This document shows positions 1 to 6,913 of a stretch of DNA of 8,761 nt, one piece after another; the stretch's first letter is position 1; each line of letters begins with the position of its first letter. Under the pieces are notes generated by a model, which saw only the letters and a list, made by a program, of their open reading frames with translations, was not told the DNA's origin and searched no databases. Both the position numbers and the translations under genes were made by a program. The DNA comes from an uncultured Eubacteriales bacterium. GTDB taxonomy: Bacteria; Bacillota; Clostridia; Oscillospirales; Oscillospiraceae. Location of the stretch: contig UQXG01000096.1 in assembly GCA_900544945.1 (NCBI GenBank), positions 1 through 8,761 on the forward strand. The letters run 5' to 3'.

Positions 1-15
1 GTAGTATTTTACTAC
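1..15. promoter_or_regulatory. Perfect inverted repeat, candidate operator of the XRE regulator
   Basis: The first bases read GTAGTA-TTT-TACTAC, a perfect 6+3+6 palindrome ending 16 bases before the start codon of the XRE-type gene. XRE/Cro repressors usually bind short dyads in their own promoter, so autoregulation is a fair inference. The window begins exactly at the repeat, so the rest of the promoter is not visible, and the left arm might extend further out. Confidence 0.45.
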
Positions 16-31
16 ATAGGCGGTATTTTTT

Positions 32-364
32 ATGGATTATTACAAAATCGGTCAGAAGATACGCAAAATCCGCAAAGCCCATGGTCTCTCTCAGGAGGAA
101 TTGGCGGAGCGAATCGGTATCTCCACCACCCATATGAGCCATATTGAAACCGGAAACACCAAATTAAGTCTGCCTGTTTTCGTTGACATTGCCGCCGCTT
201 TGGAAGTGCGAACCGACGAGCTGCTGGACACTCCCGCAGTTAAGACCACCAGCACCTCCCTGGATGATATCGCCGCCGTATTGGAACGGTGCTCCGCTCA
301 GGAAGCGAAAGTCATTGCGGATATTGTAAAGGCCGCAAAAATTTCCATTGAAAAGTACCTTTGA
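32..364 (+). CDS. XRE/Cro-family helix-turn-helix transcriptional regulator
   Basis: A 110-residue protein with an N-terminal Cro/C1-type helix-turn-helix at about residues 5-65. Helix 2 is SQEELAERIG (20-29), and the turn plus recognition helix is STTHMSHIETG (31-41). The following LSLPVFVDIAAALEV stretch is the usual packing helix of HTH_3 domains. Residues 75-110 form a short helical tail rich in Ala, Glu and Lys, perhaps for dimerisation; no ligand or protease domain is seen. The ATG at 32 is preceded by a modest AGGCGG-like ribosome site about 8 bases upstream. The gene stands alone, converges on the YmdB-nuclease operon and ends in a strong hairpin. It should act as a cytoplasmic DNA-binding repressor or activator. 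Its targets cannot be told from here, but its own promoter is likely, given the palindrome at 1-15. Confidence 0.88.
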   Translation: MDYYKIGQKIRKIRKAHGLSQEELAERIGISTTHMSHIETGNTKLSLPVFVDIAAALEVRTDELLDTPAVKTTSTSLDDIAAVLERCSAQEAKVIADIVKAAKISIEKYL

Positions 365-368
365 TAAA

Positions 369-411
369 AAGAAGCACATCACTTCTGATTTTCAGAAATG
401 ATGTGCTTCTT
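369..411. terminator. Bidirectional rho-independent terminator between convergent genes
   Basis: Arms at 369-388 and 392-411 pair over 20 positions with a single C/A mismatch around a TTT loop. On the + strand the hairpin is followed by ATTTTATTA. On the - strand it is followed by five T residues (TTTTTATC). It lies just after the XRE stop codon and 31 bases beyond the end of the SbcC-like gene, so it can serve both transcription units. Confidence 0.88.
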
Positions 412-442
412 ATTTTATTATCTTGGAAGGGGGTGCGTCTGG

Positions 443-2560
443 TTACGCATTTTTCTCCCGGTTTTGGCAGGTAAAGCAGATGACCTGCTTGTTTTTTGCT
501 ATTTCCTTGAGGATTTTCAAGGCCTGAGCCATGCGGCCATCGTCAAAGCGCACCAGAGCATCGTCCAGCACCAGAGGGGCCTCCGGGGTCAGCTCCTCCG
601 CCACTGCCAACCGCAGAGACAAATACAGCTGATCCACCGTACCGTCGCTGCGCCAGATGGCATCGTGAAGCACGTCCTCCTGCCCGGCGCCTGCCTGCAA
701 GGAGAAATCCTCCCCCATGGTCAGGCTGTGATACCGATTCGCCGTCAGGGCACTGAGGATTTCCTGCGCCCGCTGGGTGATTCGGGGGGCGAACCGCCGC
801 TGCAAGGAAGACCTGGCCTGAGACAGGGTGTCCAGGGCAATGGTCAGAGCCTCGTAGGTTTCCTCCAACCGGGAAATCCGATCCGTAACGCGCTTGTGCT
901 GCAAGCCCAATTCCTGGGGACTTCCCAGGATTTCCATCCGTCCCTGATACTGACCCAGCCGGTTTTGCAGCCGCTGCTGCTCCGCCGCACACTCGGCCAG
1001 AAGATTGGCGGTTTCCGCCTCATTCTGGGTCAGGTTGTCCTGGAAGGCCGGCTTTTCCACAGGCCGCACCATGGAGCTCAGGGTCTCATAATGCTGCCGA
1101 GCCAGCGCCGCCTCCCGGCGAGACTGCTCACAGCTTTCCCACTGACGCTGGGCCTGCTGCCAGAATTCCAGCACCTCCTCCGGCTCCTGAAGGCCGCACA
1201 GAGAATCCCGCCGTTTGCGCAGAACCATCAGCCGCACTTCCAGGTCGCTGGTGACTTCCTGATAGGTTTTCAGCTCCTCGGAGTAATTCTCCACCGCCTG
1301 CTCGAATTCCGCAATGGGAACCGTCCACTGCTTCCAGTCGGCGGTGCCGTATTTTTCCACGATGGCCGCCGTCTGCCGCCTGCCTTGGGTGTATTGCCAC
1401 ACCCCCAGAAGCAGGGATGCCAGTCCCGCCATCCCCGCCAGTGCCGCAAAAGCATAGGCAGTCAGATTCACCAGAACCCCCGCCGCCAGCAAGCCCACAA
1501 TACCCACGGCCATGAGTACCAAAGGCAGCTTCCCTCCGGACAGCTGGGTCAGCTGCTTGGCATCCTCCCGAGCCATGGCCCGGGCGTCCTCGGCAGTCAG
1601 GCCGGTGAAGGGATTGGGCATTTCCGGCTTCTGAGGCTGGGAGGGGGCATTTCGCTCCTCCTCCCGGATGGCGTTCCACTGATCCCGGAAGCTGCGAAGC
1701 TCCCGGACCTTTTCCTCGGTCTCCATCCGGGGCGGCAGAGAAGCGCACAGAGCCTCCATCTGATTCAGCGTTTCCTCCGCCCGGGTCATGGCGTCCCGAG
1801 CCTGGGCTACCTGCACCGCGTCGGAAGCCTGCTTTTCGTAGGCCAATGCCTGCTGGTGATTGTACAGTTGCTTGAGCCAGGTTTTCACGTCCTCAATCCG
1901 CTCCCGAAGCTTCTTCGACTGAATGTCCAGAGATTCCAGCTCGGTGAGCTTCTGCTCCAGCTGCTCCAACTGAGCCTCCGCCTGGGGAAGCAAACCGGAC
2001 TTATTATATCTGCACTTATTGCGCAAGTCTTTCAACTGAGCCGCCAGCCGATCTGCCGCGCCGCTCTCGTCGCCAGTGGTGACCAGGGCGTTGAGTCTGC
2101 GCCGCAGAGCCTCATCCTGGGTCACGGGCAGGTCGGAAAAGCGGACGAACCCCGCCCGGCGGTACACCGTCTGCTCCACGCCCAAAAGCATGGCTCCGCA
2201 GTTGGCGGCGTTCAGCTCCTCAACAGGTAGACCCGAGAGGGTTTCATAGGCACGGAACTCCCCCAGAGGCACTCGCCGCTTGGTGCTGCGCTCGATGGTA
2301 ATGTCCCGGCCGTTCCAGTTCAGGTCAATCCGGCCGGACATGGGGCTGCCCGACCAGGGCTGATACCGCTCCTTGTCCGCCAGAGTCGTCTTCGTGCTCT
2401 TGACCCTGGTATCCAGGCCGTAGAGCATGGCAAGCAGGAAGGCGCACCAGGTGCTCTTGCCCCACTCGTTGGGGGCGGTGATGATGTTCAGGCCCGGTTC
2501 CAGGGTCAGGGTCTCATGCTCCAACTTGCCGAAGGTAGCCGTCATTTTATAAATTTTCAC
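443..2560 (-). CDS. SbcC/YhaN-like coiled-coil ATPase with membrane hairpin
   Basis: A 705-residue SMC/Rad50-type ATPase, the probable partner of the upstream metallophosphoesterase in DNA end or hairpin processing. The N-terminal nucleotide-binding half has a Walker A motif APNEWGKST (29-37). The C-terminal half has an ABC signature around SDGTVDQLYLSLRLA (638-652), Walker B PLVLDDALVRFDD (662-674) and a terminal CFTCQNRE (695-702), where the usual H-loop histidine is Gln. Charged, Gln/Glu-rich coiled coil fills about 165-300 and 415-600. Two hydrophobic segments (about 345-365 and 367-389) form a predicted transmembrane hairpin. No CxxC zinc hook is present. Length is well below SbcC (about 1050) and YhaN (about 960). 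The start is the GTG at 2560, with GGGAGG 7 bases upstream and GTGA overlapping the preceding stop. Reading further upstream to an ATG at 2707 gives a non-family, shadow-like extension. Family assignment is firm at superfamily level; substrate and membrane topology are inferred. Confidence 0.88.
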   Translation of the reverse strand: MKIYKMTATFGKLEHETLTLEPGLNIITAPNEWGKSTWCAFLLAMLYGLDTRVKSTKTTLADKERYQPWSGSPMSGRIDLNWNGRDITIERSTKRRVPLGEFRAYETLSGLPVEELNAANCGAMLLGVEQTVYRRAGFVRFSDLPVTQDEALRRRLNALVTTGDESGAADRLAAQLKDLRNKCRYNKSGLLPQAEAQLEQLEQKLTELESLDIQSKKLRERIEDVKTWLKQLYNHQQALAYEKQASDAVQVAQARDAMTRAEETLNQMEALCASLPPRMETEEKVRELRSFRDQWNAIREEERNAPSQPQKPEMPNPFTGLTAEDARAMAREDAKQLTQLSGGKLPLVLMAVGIVGLLAAGVLVNLTAYAFAALAGMAGLASLLLGVWQYTQGRRQTAAIVEKYGTADWKQWTVPIAEFEQAVENYSEELKTYQEVTSDLEVRLMVLRKRRDSLCGLQEPEEVLEFWQQAQRQWESCEQSRREAALARQHYETLSSMVRPVEKPAFQDNLTQNEAETANLLAECAAEQQRLQNRLGQYQGRMEILGSPQELGLQHKRVTDRISRLEETYEALTIALDTLSQARSSLQRRFAPRITQRAQEILSALTANRYHSLTMGEDFSLQAGAGQEDVLHDAIWRSDGTVDQLYLSLRLAVAEELTPEAPLVLDDALVRFDDGRMAQALKILKEIAKNKQVICFTCQNREKNA

Positions 2561-3624
2561 AGGACGACCTCCCTTCCGTCCAGGATTTTTCGGGAAATCT
2601 CCGCGGCCAGGGTGATCTGCCGGGTCTTTTCCGGATTCTCCGTAAGGGCCTGATGAAGCAGCTGAAAGTAGACCCCCTCCAGGGTGTCCGCGTCGGTATT
2701 CTCCCACAGGTCAACAGGCGGCTGGGTTTTGTCTACCAGGAACAGATTTGGAAAGTCCAGAAATTCCCGGGCAACTGCCTTTTCGTCCACCTGACCGCTG
2801 CCGGTCAGGGTGATTCGATAGAAATTCCGGTTGCCCTTGGGGGGCAGTGCCCCTTCCAGAGAGGTCACCGGGTCGGCCCCGGCCTCTACTTCCAGATCGT
2901 AAAACCGCACCGTGTCCAGGCTCACCGGCTGCACCTGGGCTTCCGCCTCCAAGGTCACGATACACACGCCCTTCTCCCCGGTTTCGTCCCAACCTCTGCC
3001 CATGGGACAGCCGGGCCAGACGCACAGCCCGCCCCCTGCCCGGAAAGCCCCGGCCTTGTGGATATGTCCCAGTGCCAGATAGTTCAGGCCGGATTCCCGA
3101 ACCTGGGAGACCGTCACCGGGCAGCAGGGGGATTCCCGCTGGGTAGGGTCGCCATGGAGCAGGGCGACGCAGTATTTTTCCGTCCCCTCGGCGTGGAAGC
3201 CATCCAGCAAGGGCGGGCAGTCCATGCTTCGGTAGCCCCCGCCGTAAACCCGGCAGTCCAGGTCTTCCAGCGTCACCGATTCCAGAGTGCCGGTGAAGAT
3301 ATGCACATTTTCCGGCCAGCTTTCCTCCACCCAGGGGCTGCCTGGGGTGATGAAATCGTGGTTGCCCGGGGCGATGAACACCGGTACCGGGCAGCGGCTC
3401 AAGGCCTGCTTCACATCCTCCACCGCCTCCCGGCGGGGCTTCGGGGAGTCAAAGATATCTCCCGCCAGGAGCATCAGGTCGCAGTTCTCCCGGATGCACA
3501 GATCAACGATTTTTCCGGGGAGCTTTCGCTGCTCCGACCGCAGAAACGCCCGCTGCTCCTCAGAAAAACCGCCGAAGGGGGCGTCCAGATGCCAGTCGGC
3601 GGTATGCAGAATTTTCAGTCCCAT
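2557..3624 (-). CDS. SbcD/YhaO-like metallophosphoesterase (DNA repair exonuclease family)
   Basis: A 355-residue calcineurin-like phosphoesterase of the Mre11/SbcD/YhaO group. All metal-binding motifs are present in order: ADWH (D10, H12), GDIFD (55-59), GNHD (87-90), the isolated histidine in LLHGD (H157), and GHIH (186-189). The next segment, WPGCPMGRGWDETGEKGV (203-220), matches the capping region typical of YhaO/SbcD proteins. The C-terminal 110 residues are mixed alpha/beta and probably contact the ATPase. The expected activity is Mn-dependent nuclease action on DNA ends or hairpins, powered by the SbcC-like partner encoded next. The ATG at 3624 has an AAAGGG ribosome site and lies inside the last codons of the ymdB-like gene (10-nt overlap). 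Its stop overlaps the GTG of the ATPase gene by 4 nt, so translational coupling is likely. It is shorter than YhaO (about 400 aa) but lacks no catalytic residue. Confidence 0.9.
   Translation of the reverse strand: MGLKILHTADWHLDAPFGGFSEEQRAFLRSEQRKLPGKIVDLCIRENCDLMLLAGDIFDSPKPRREAVEDVKQALSRCPVPVFIAPGNHDFITPGSPWVEESWPENVHIFTGTLESVTLEDLDCRVYGGGYRSMDCPPLLDGFHAEGTEKYCVALLHGDPTQRESPCCPVTVSQVRESGLNYLALGHIHKAGAFRAGGGLCVWPGCPMGRGWDETGEKGVCIVTLEAEAQVQPVSLDTVRFYDLEVEAGADPVTSLEGALPPKGNRNFYRITLTGSGQVDEKAVAREFLDFPNLFLVDKTQPPVDLWENTDADTLEGVYFQLLHQALTENPEKTRQITLAAEISRKILDGREVVL
2568..2573 (-). promoter_or_regulatory. Ribosome binding site that fixes the GTG start of the SbcC-like gene
   Basis: On the - strand GGGAGG lies 7 bases before the GTG at 2560, inside the final codons of the SbcD-like gene. 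It supports the GTG as the true start over the upstream in-frame ATG at 2707. Confidence 0.75.
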
Positions 3625-4391
3625 TCGTCTACCCTTTCCGCTTTCAAGCAGCTGCCGGTGGTGCTGTCAATGGTGAACAGCACCGCCTCCATTTTGGTGG
3701 GGCCCTCCGCCCAGCGATACCGCTCTGGCAGGTCTCCCCGGAATTTGGCAATGGACAGCTCCGGCCGGATGCCCAGCACCGAGTCCCGGGGGCCGGTCAT
3801 GCCAAGATCCGTCACATAGCCTGTGCCCTTGGGCAGCACCCGGGCATCCGCCGTGGGCACATGGGTGTGGGTACCCCAGACCGCGCTGACCCGGCCGTCC
3901 AGAAAATAGCCCATGGCCAGCTTCTCCGAGGTGGCCTCGGCGTGAAGCTCCACCAGAATCAATTTTGTATCGATTTCCTTCAGAATTTTCTCCACGATCA
4001 GGAAGGGGTTATCCGGGCCGTAGTCCATGTTGCACCGGCCGATCAGGTCGATGACCGCCACCTCCCCCGCCGGGGAGTCAAAAATCCGCCAGCCCCGGCC
4101 GGGCACCTGGGGCGCGTAGTTGGCAGGCCGGAGTACCTGGGGGCAGTCCTCCATGTAGTCCACGATCTCCCGCTTGCTCCAGGTGTGATTGCCCATGGTG
4201 ATCACGTCCGCCCCGGCATCCAGGATTTCCTCCGCCTGGTGGGGCAGCATTCCCACCACCGCCGCATTTTCGCCGTTGACCACGGCGAAGTGGGCTCCCG
4301 TCTTTCGTTTCAGCTGCCGCAGGTGTCGGCGCACCCGGTCTAAGCCCGGGTTGCCCACCACGTCGCCAACTGCCAATACCTTAAATTCCAT
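3615..4391 (-). CDS. ymdB: YmdB-family metallophosphoesterase (TIGR00282-type)
   Basis: A 258-residue protein collinear with Bacillus YmdB (264 aa), a binuclear-metal phosphodiesterase linked to cyclic-nucleotide hydrolysis and to the motility/biofilm switch. Family motifs are GDVVG (9-13), VNGENAA (38-44), TMGNHTW (65-71), ELHAEATSEK (148-157) and GTHTHVPTAD (173-182). D10, E41, N42, N68, H150, H175 and H177 match the family's metal ligands as I remember them. The start is the ATG at 4391, with GGGAGG 6 bases upstream; the longer frame to 4463 adds 24 residues that overlap the promoter and do not fit the family. It is first in the operon with the SbcD/SbcC-like pair, whereas in Bacillus ymdB follows rny. 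The product should be cytoplasmic. The family call is firm; whether its role here is signalling or linked to DNA/RNA processing is open. Confidence 0.93.
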   Translation of the reverse strand: MEFKVLAVGDVVGNPGLDRVRRHLRQLKRKTGAHFAVVNGENAAVVGMLPHQAEEILDAGADVITMGNHTWSKREIVDYMEDCPQVLRPANYAPQVPGRGWRIFDSPAGEVAVIDLIGRCNMDYGPDNPFLIVEKILKEIDTKLILVELHAEATSEKLAMGYFLDGRVSAVWGTHTHVPTADARVLPKGTGYVTDLGMTGPRDSVLGIRPELSIAKFRGDLPERYRWAEGPTKMEAVLFTIDSTTGSCLKAERVDEWD

Positions 4392-4397
4392 GTGTTT

Positions 4398-4403
4398 CCT
4401 CCC
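4398..4403 (-). promoter_or_regulatory. Ribosome binding site fixing the ymdB start
   Basis: GGGAGG on the - strand, 6 bases before the ATG at 4391. It selects this start over an in-frame ATG at 4463, which would lie upstream of the promoter -10 box. Confidence 0.75.
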
Positions 4404-4418
4404 AGTGATTGTGCTGGT

Positions 4419-4447
4419 ATTATATACCGTTTTTCCGATTTTCGCAA
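4419..4447 (-). promoter_or_regulatory. Sigma-A type promoter of the ymdB-nuclease operon
   Basis: On the - strand, -35 TTGCGA (4442-4447), a 17-base spacer and a consensus -10 TATAAT (4419-4424). The -10 lies 27 bases before the ymdB start codon, just enough for a short leader with the ribosome site. No operator-like dyad is seen within it. Confidence 0.8.
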
Positions 4448-4464
4448 CCGGGAAAACCGTCACA

Positions 4465-4492
4465 GGCGCGGTGCGAAAATACGCACCGCGCC
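4465..4492 (-). terminator. GC-rich hairpin after citC, probable terminator
   Basis: Arms GGCGCGGTGCG (4465-4475) and CGCACCGCGCC (4482-4492) form a perfect 11-bp stem with a 6-base loop, 5 bases past the citC stop. The downstream T tract on the - strand is poor (TGTGACGGTTTTC), so termination may be partial or the hairpin may mainly protect the mRNA end. It separates the cit operon from the ymdB promoter, which begins 18 bases further on. Confidence 0.6.
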
Positions 4493-4497
4493 GGAAT

Positions 4498-5541
4498 TCA
4501 ATAGTGAATCACGTTGTCCGCCCTGCGGATGCGCTCCAACACGGGAGCCGCCTCCGGGCTTTGAAAATAGTCCAGGGTCGTCTGGGGTACCAGCATTTTC
4601 AGACTTTCCCAGTCCCCCTTCTGCAAAGCCAGCCGGACGGTGGAGGCGCTGATGGCCTGACCCGCCGCCTGCTTCCTGGGTACCACATGGCACTCGATTC
4701 CCGCCTTGGGAAGCTCCCGAACCATGATTTCGTTATAAAGCCCCGTGACCTGGCTGGTGGGCTCCTCGCCGACAAACCGTTTCGTCACGTTCAGCGCCCC
4801 GGCGATTTTCGTAAACACCGCCAAGTCCAGTCGGGCGTGACCCTCGATCACCGCCGCCGCGTCCTTGAGAAAATAACTGGGGAAGGTGGCGCTGCTGATG
4901 ATGTAGGGGCCAGAATCGTGGAGCACCACATTGGGAATGTGGGAAACTCCCGCTTGCACCAGCTTTTTACGCACGGTGAAGGGCACCAGGGAGGCGTCCT
5001 CGCTGAGGACAAACAGGTGGAGGGTATCGCACTGAGCCGCCGCCGTCTCCACCAGATACTGGTGCCCCAGGGTGAAGGGGTTGGCGTTCATCACAAGTGC
5101 CCCAGAAACACCGCCGGTTTTCGTCTTTTCCAGAGCTTTCAGGTAGCCGGGGAAGCCGTTTTTCCGGTTTTCCATGAAGACCAGGGTGCCGTCCACCCGG
5201 GCAATTTCATAAAAGCCCAGGTCGCCGAAAAACCGGGCGGAATTCACCTTGGTATACAGGAACAGGTGAAGGTTCCCCCTTGCCATCTGCACCTCCATCA
5301 GGTGGGAGATGATCTCGTTCAGCAAGCCCTCCCCTTGGTGCTCCCGGCTCACCGCGAAGCAGCGCAGGGTGCAGCCAAAGCAGCTGCCGGTGGCGATGAT
5401 CTCGTCATTTTCATCCCGCATGGCGCAGATATAGTCTAAGTTTCCATCCCGGGTAATGCCCTCCCGGTGAAGCAGGGCGTCCACCCCGGCAAGGCTCCGC
5501 TTATCCGAGGGGTAAACCTGGGAAACGGCGTAATCACTCAT
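4498..5541 (-). CDS. citC: [Citrate (pro-3S)-lyase] ligase
   Basis: A 347-residue CitC, close to the usual length of about 340-350. It acetylates the thiol of the prosthetic group on the citrate lyase acyl carrier subunit, using acetate and ATP, and so activates the lyase for anaerobic citrate cleavage. An N-terminal GNAT-like domain (about 15-125) includes FAVSREHQGEGLLNEII. A C-terminal nucleotidyltransferase-type domain (about 145-330) carries MNANPFTLGH, with the HxGH-like TLGH at 157-160, GEEPTSQVTGLYN (258-270) and ISASTVR (297-303), the ISxSxxR-type signature. The ATG at 5541 has AAGGAGG 6 bases upstream and overlaps the citXG stop by 8 nt. No other reading is competitive. The lyase subunits that it modifies are not encoded in this window. 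Confidence 0.95.
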   Translation of the reverse strand: MSDYAVSQVYPSDKRSLAGVDALLHREGITRDGNLDYICAMRDENDEIIATGSCFGCTLRCFAVSREHQGEGLLNEIISHLMEVQMARGNLHLFLYTKVNSARFFGDLGFYEIARVDGTLVFMENRKNGFPGYLKALEKTKTGGVSGALVMNANPFTLGHQYLVETAAAQCDTLHLFVLSEDASLVPFTVRKKLVQAGVSHIPNVVLHDSGPYIISSATFPSYFLKDAAAVIEGHARLDLAVFTKIAGALNVTKRFVGEEPTSQVTGLYNEIMVRELPKAGIECHVVPRKQAAGQAISASTVRLALQKGDWESLKMLVPQTTLDYFQSPEAAPVLERIRRADNVIHY

Positions 5542-6883
5542 GGGCTTCCTCCTTCAAAAAATGCAGCATCAGGGTCATGGCCAGCAAATCCGCCGTGCCT
5601 CCGGGGGAGAGATTCTTTTCCACATAGTCCCGGTTCAGCTTTTCCAGCGCCGGAACGCCGGGGAAGGGTTCCTGTTCCAGAAGTGCCTTGGCTTCCTCCG
5701 AGGCGGCCTTTGCCAGCTCGTACCCTCCCCGGTGAATCATGTTGGTATCCACGGTGTCCGCCAGCATGGCAACAAGCGCCGCGCAGCCGGCTTCATTGAT
5801 GGATTTTCCCGCTGACAGGGCGGCTTCCAGCTTGGGAAGGCCGATTTTTCCCACCGTCGGGAACCCGGCCTCCGCCTGTCCCCGAACTCCGGTGATACCG
5901 TAGCGCAGATAGAGCTTCTGCCCGGCGGTTCTGGCAGTTTCCGGGGTAAGTCCGGCAAAATCCCCGGCGGTCAGCCCCTTCGTCATGGCGGCGCACTGGG
6001 CAAGCACCCGGTCGGCGTCTGCCCAATCCTGCCGTTCCAGCCGTCCCAGAGCGCCGCAGAGAATGCCCATGGAGAAAATCGCCCCCTTGTGGGTGTTCAC
6101 CCCGCCGGTGGAAGATAGCATTTGCCCCTCGGCCAGAAGCCCCGGAGTCCGCAGCGCCCGGAAGGTTTCCTCCGGCGTGCCCCCCTGCCGTCCGATTTTC
6201 ACGCATTGGGCGAAGTAGGGGTAGAGCCCCGCCCCACTGGCCAGAAAGGAGAACACGTCCATATCCCGGTGACTGCCGCTGTTTTCCCGGTCTACCAGGC
6301 CGGGCTTTGGGGTGACAGCCACCTCATAAAGCAGCGCCTGCACCGCCAGCCGGGCGGCGCACCGGCTATCCGCCTCCAGAAGGGCTTCTTCCAGAATCCG
6401 GGTTGTTTTTTCCTGGAGCTGAGCCACGCTGTGCGTGCGGCTCCGGGCGCAGGCTCCGGCCATGCCCCCGCAGATCAGACACCGCCGCCCCGGCTTGCCC
6501 AGCTCCTGCCGGTCGATTTTTCGTCCGGTGCTTTCCAGCACGTCCATGTCAAAGAGCCGTCCTATCGGGGCGGAATCCTCAATAGCCGTAGTCACCGCCT
6601 TCACCGCCAAGGCCTGGGCGGCGACCAGAAAAATGGCCTCGTTGCCGGTTTTCTCCCGGATTTCCTCAAAATGGACAACCGGCATTCCTGCCGCCGCCAG
6701 CTGCTGCCGAAGAAGCCGCCGCCCCAGGCAGTAGCCCCGGGCAATCAAAGGGCTGTTTTTCACCGGCCCCGCAATATTCATGGTAAAGCAAACAAGCGTC
6801 TGCCCAAACTGCCCCAGCAGCTCCCGCTGCCGGGCCGCCCGCCGCTCCCGGGCATCCAGCATTTCCAGTAATGACACTTCCAT
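5534..6883 (-). CDS. citXG: Fused CitX-CitG: citrate lyase prosthetic-group transferase and synthase
   Basis: A 449-residue fusion of two citrate-lyase maturation enzymes. Residues 1-155 are CitX-like, with the GRLFDMDV motif (108-115) and a CLICGG cysteine pair (135-140). This part transfers the phosphoribosyl-dephospho-CoA group to the acyl carrier subunit. Residues about 165-445 are CitG-like (triphosphoribosyl-dephospho-CoA synthase, from ATP and dephospho-CoA), with TPKPGLVDRENSGSH (191-205), TGGVNTHKGAIF (259-270), DTNMIHRGG (379-387) and LSPGGTADLLAMT (426-438). The same fusion is known as CitXG in Haemophilus. The start chosen is the ATG at 6883 (MEVSLLEML), with a purine-rich AGGGGGAG 9 bases upstream. 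The extension to 6955 adds 24 residues, reads through the promoter and is not family sequence. It is first in a two-gene operon with citC (8-nt overlap). Confidence 0.94.
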   Translation of the reverse strand: MEVSLLEMLDARERRAARQRELLGQFGQTLVCFTMNIAGPVKNSPLIARGYCLGRRLLRQQLAAAGMPVVHFEEIREKTGNEAIFLVAAQALAVKAVTTAIEDSAPIGRLFDMDVLESTGRKIDRQELGKPGRRCLICGGMAGACARSRTHSVAQLQEKTTRILEEALLEADSRCAARLAVQALLYEVAVTPKPGLVDRENSGSHRDMDVFSFLASGAGLYPYFAQCVKIGRQGGTPEETFRALRTPGLLAEGQMLSSTGGVNTHKGAIFSMGILCGALGRLERQDWADADRVLAQCAAMTKGLTAGDFAGLTPETARTAGQKLYLRYGITGVRGQAEAGFPTVGKIGLPKLEAALSAGKSINEAGCAALVAMLADTVDTNMIHRGGYELAKAASEEAKALLEQEPFPGVPALEKLNRDYVEKNLSPGGTADLLAMTLMLHFLKEEAHE

Positions 6884-6913
6884 GGGCTTATGCTCCCCCT
6901 TGTACTTTTCTTT

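Noticed and set aside
434..449. Small TGCGT...ACGCA hairpin at the end of the SbcC-like gene
   Set aside because: Only a 5-bp stem with no T tract. The long hairpin at 369-411 is the convincing terminator.
398..2230. 610-codon + strand open frame opposite the SbcC-like gene
   Set aside because: It is antisense to a gene with clear Walker A, signature and Walker B motifs. Its translation is rich in Gln, His, Arg and Leu with no recognisable domain, as expected of a shadow frame in GC-rich DNA.
2561..2707. 49-residue N-terminal extension of the SbcC-like protein
   Set aside because: The extension is out-of-frame sequence of the SbcD-like gene. The GTG at 2560 has a good ribosome site and begins exactly where family homology starts.
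443..3624. Calling the pair canonical SbcCD
   Set aside because: The ATPase is far shorter than SbcC, lacks a zinc hook and has a membrane hairpin, so a YhaO/YhaN-like label is safer than assigning sbcC and sbcD.
2653..3819. 388-codon + strand open frame opposite the SbcD-like gene
   Set aside because: It is antisense to intact metallophosphoesterase motifs, has no suitable ribosome site or domain, and spans two real genes.
4189..5439. 416-codon + strand open frame across the ymdB promoter and citC
   Set aside because: It crosses a promoter, a hairpin and two well-supported genes on the other strand. The protein is low-complexity shadow sequence.
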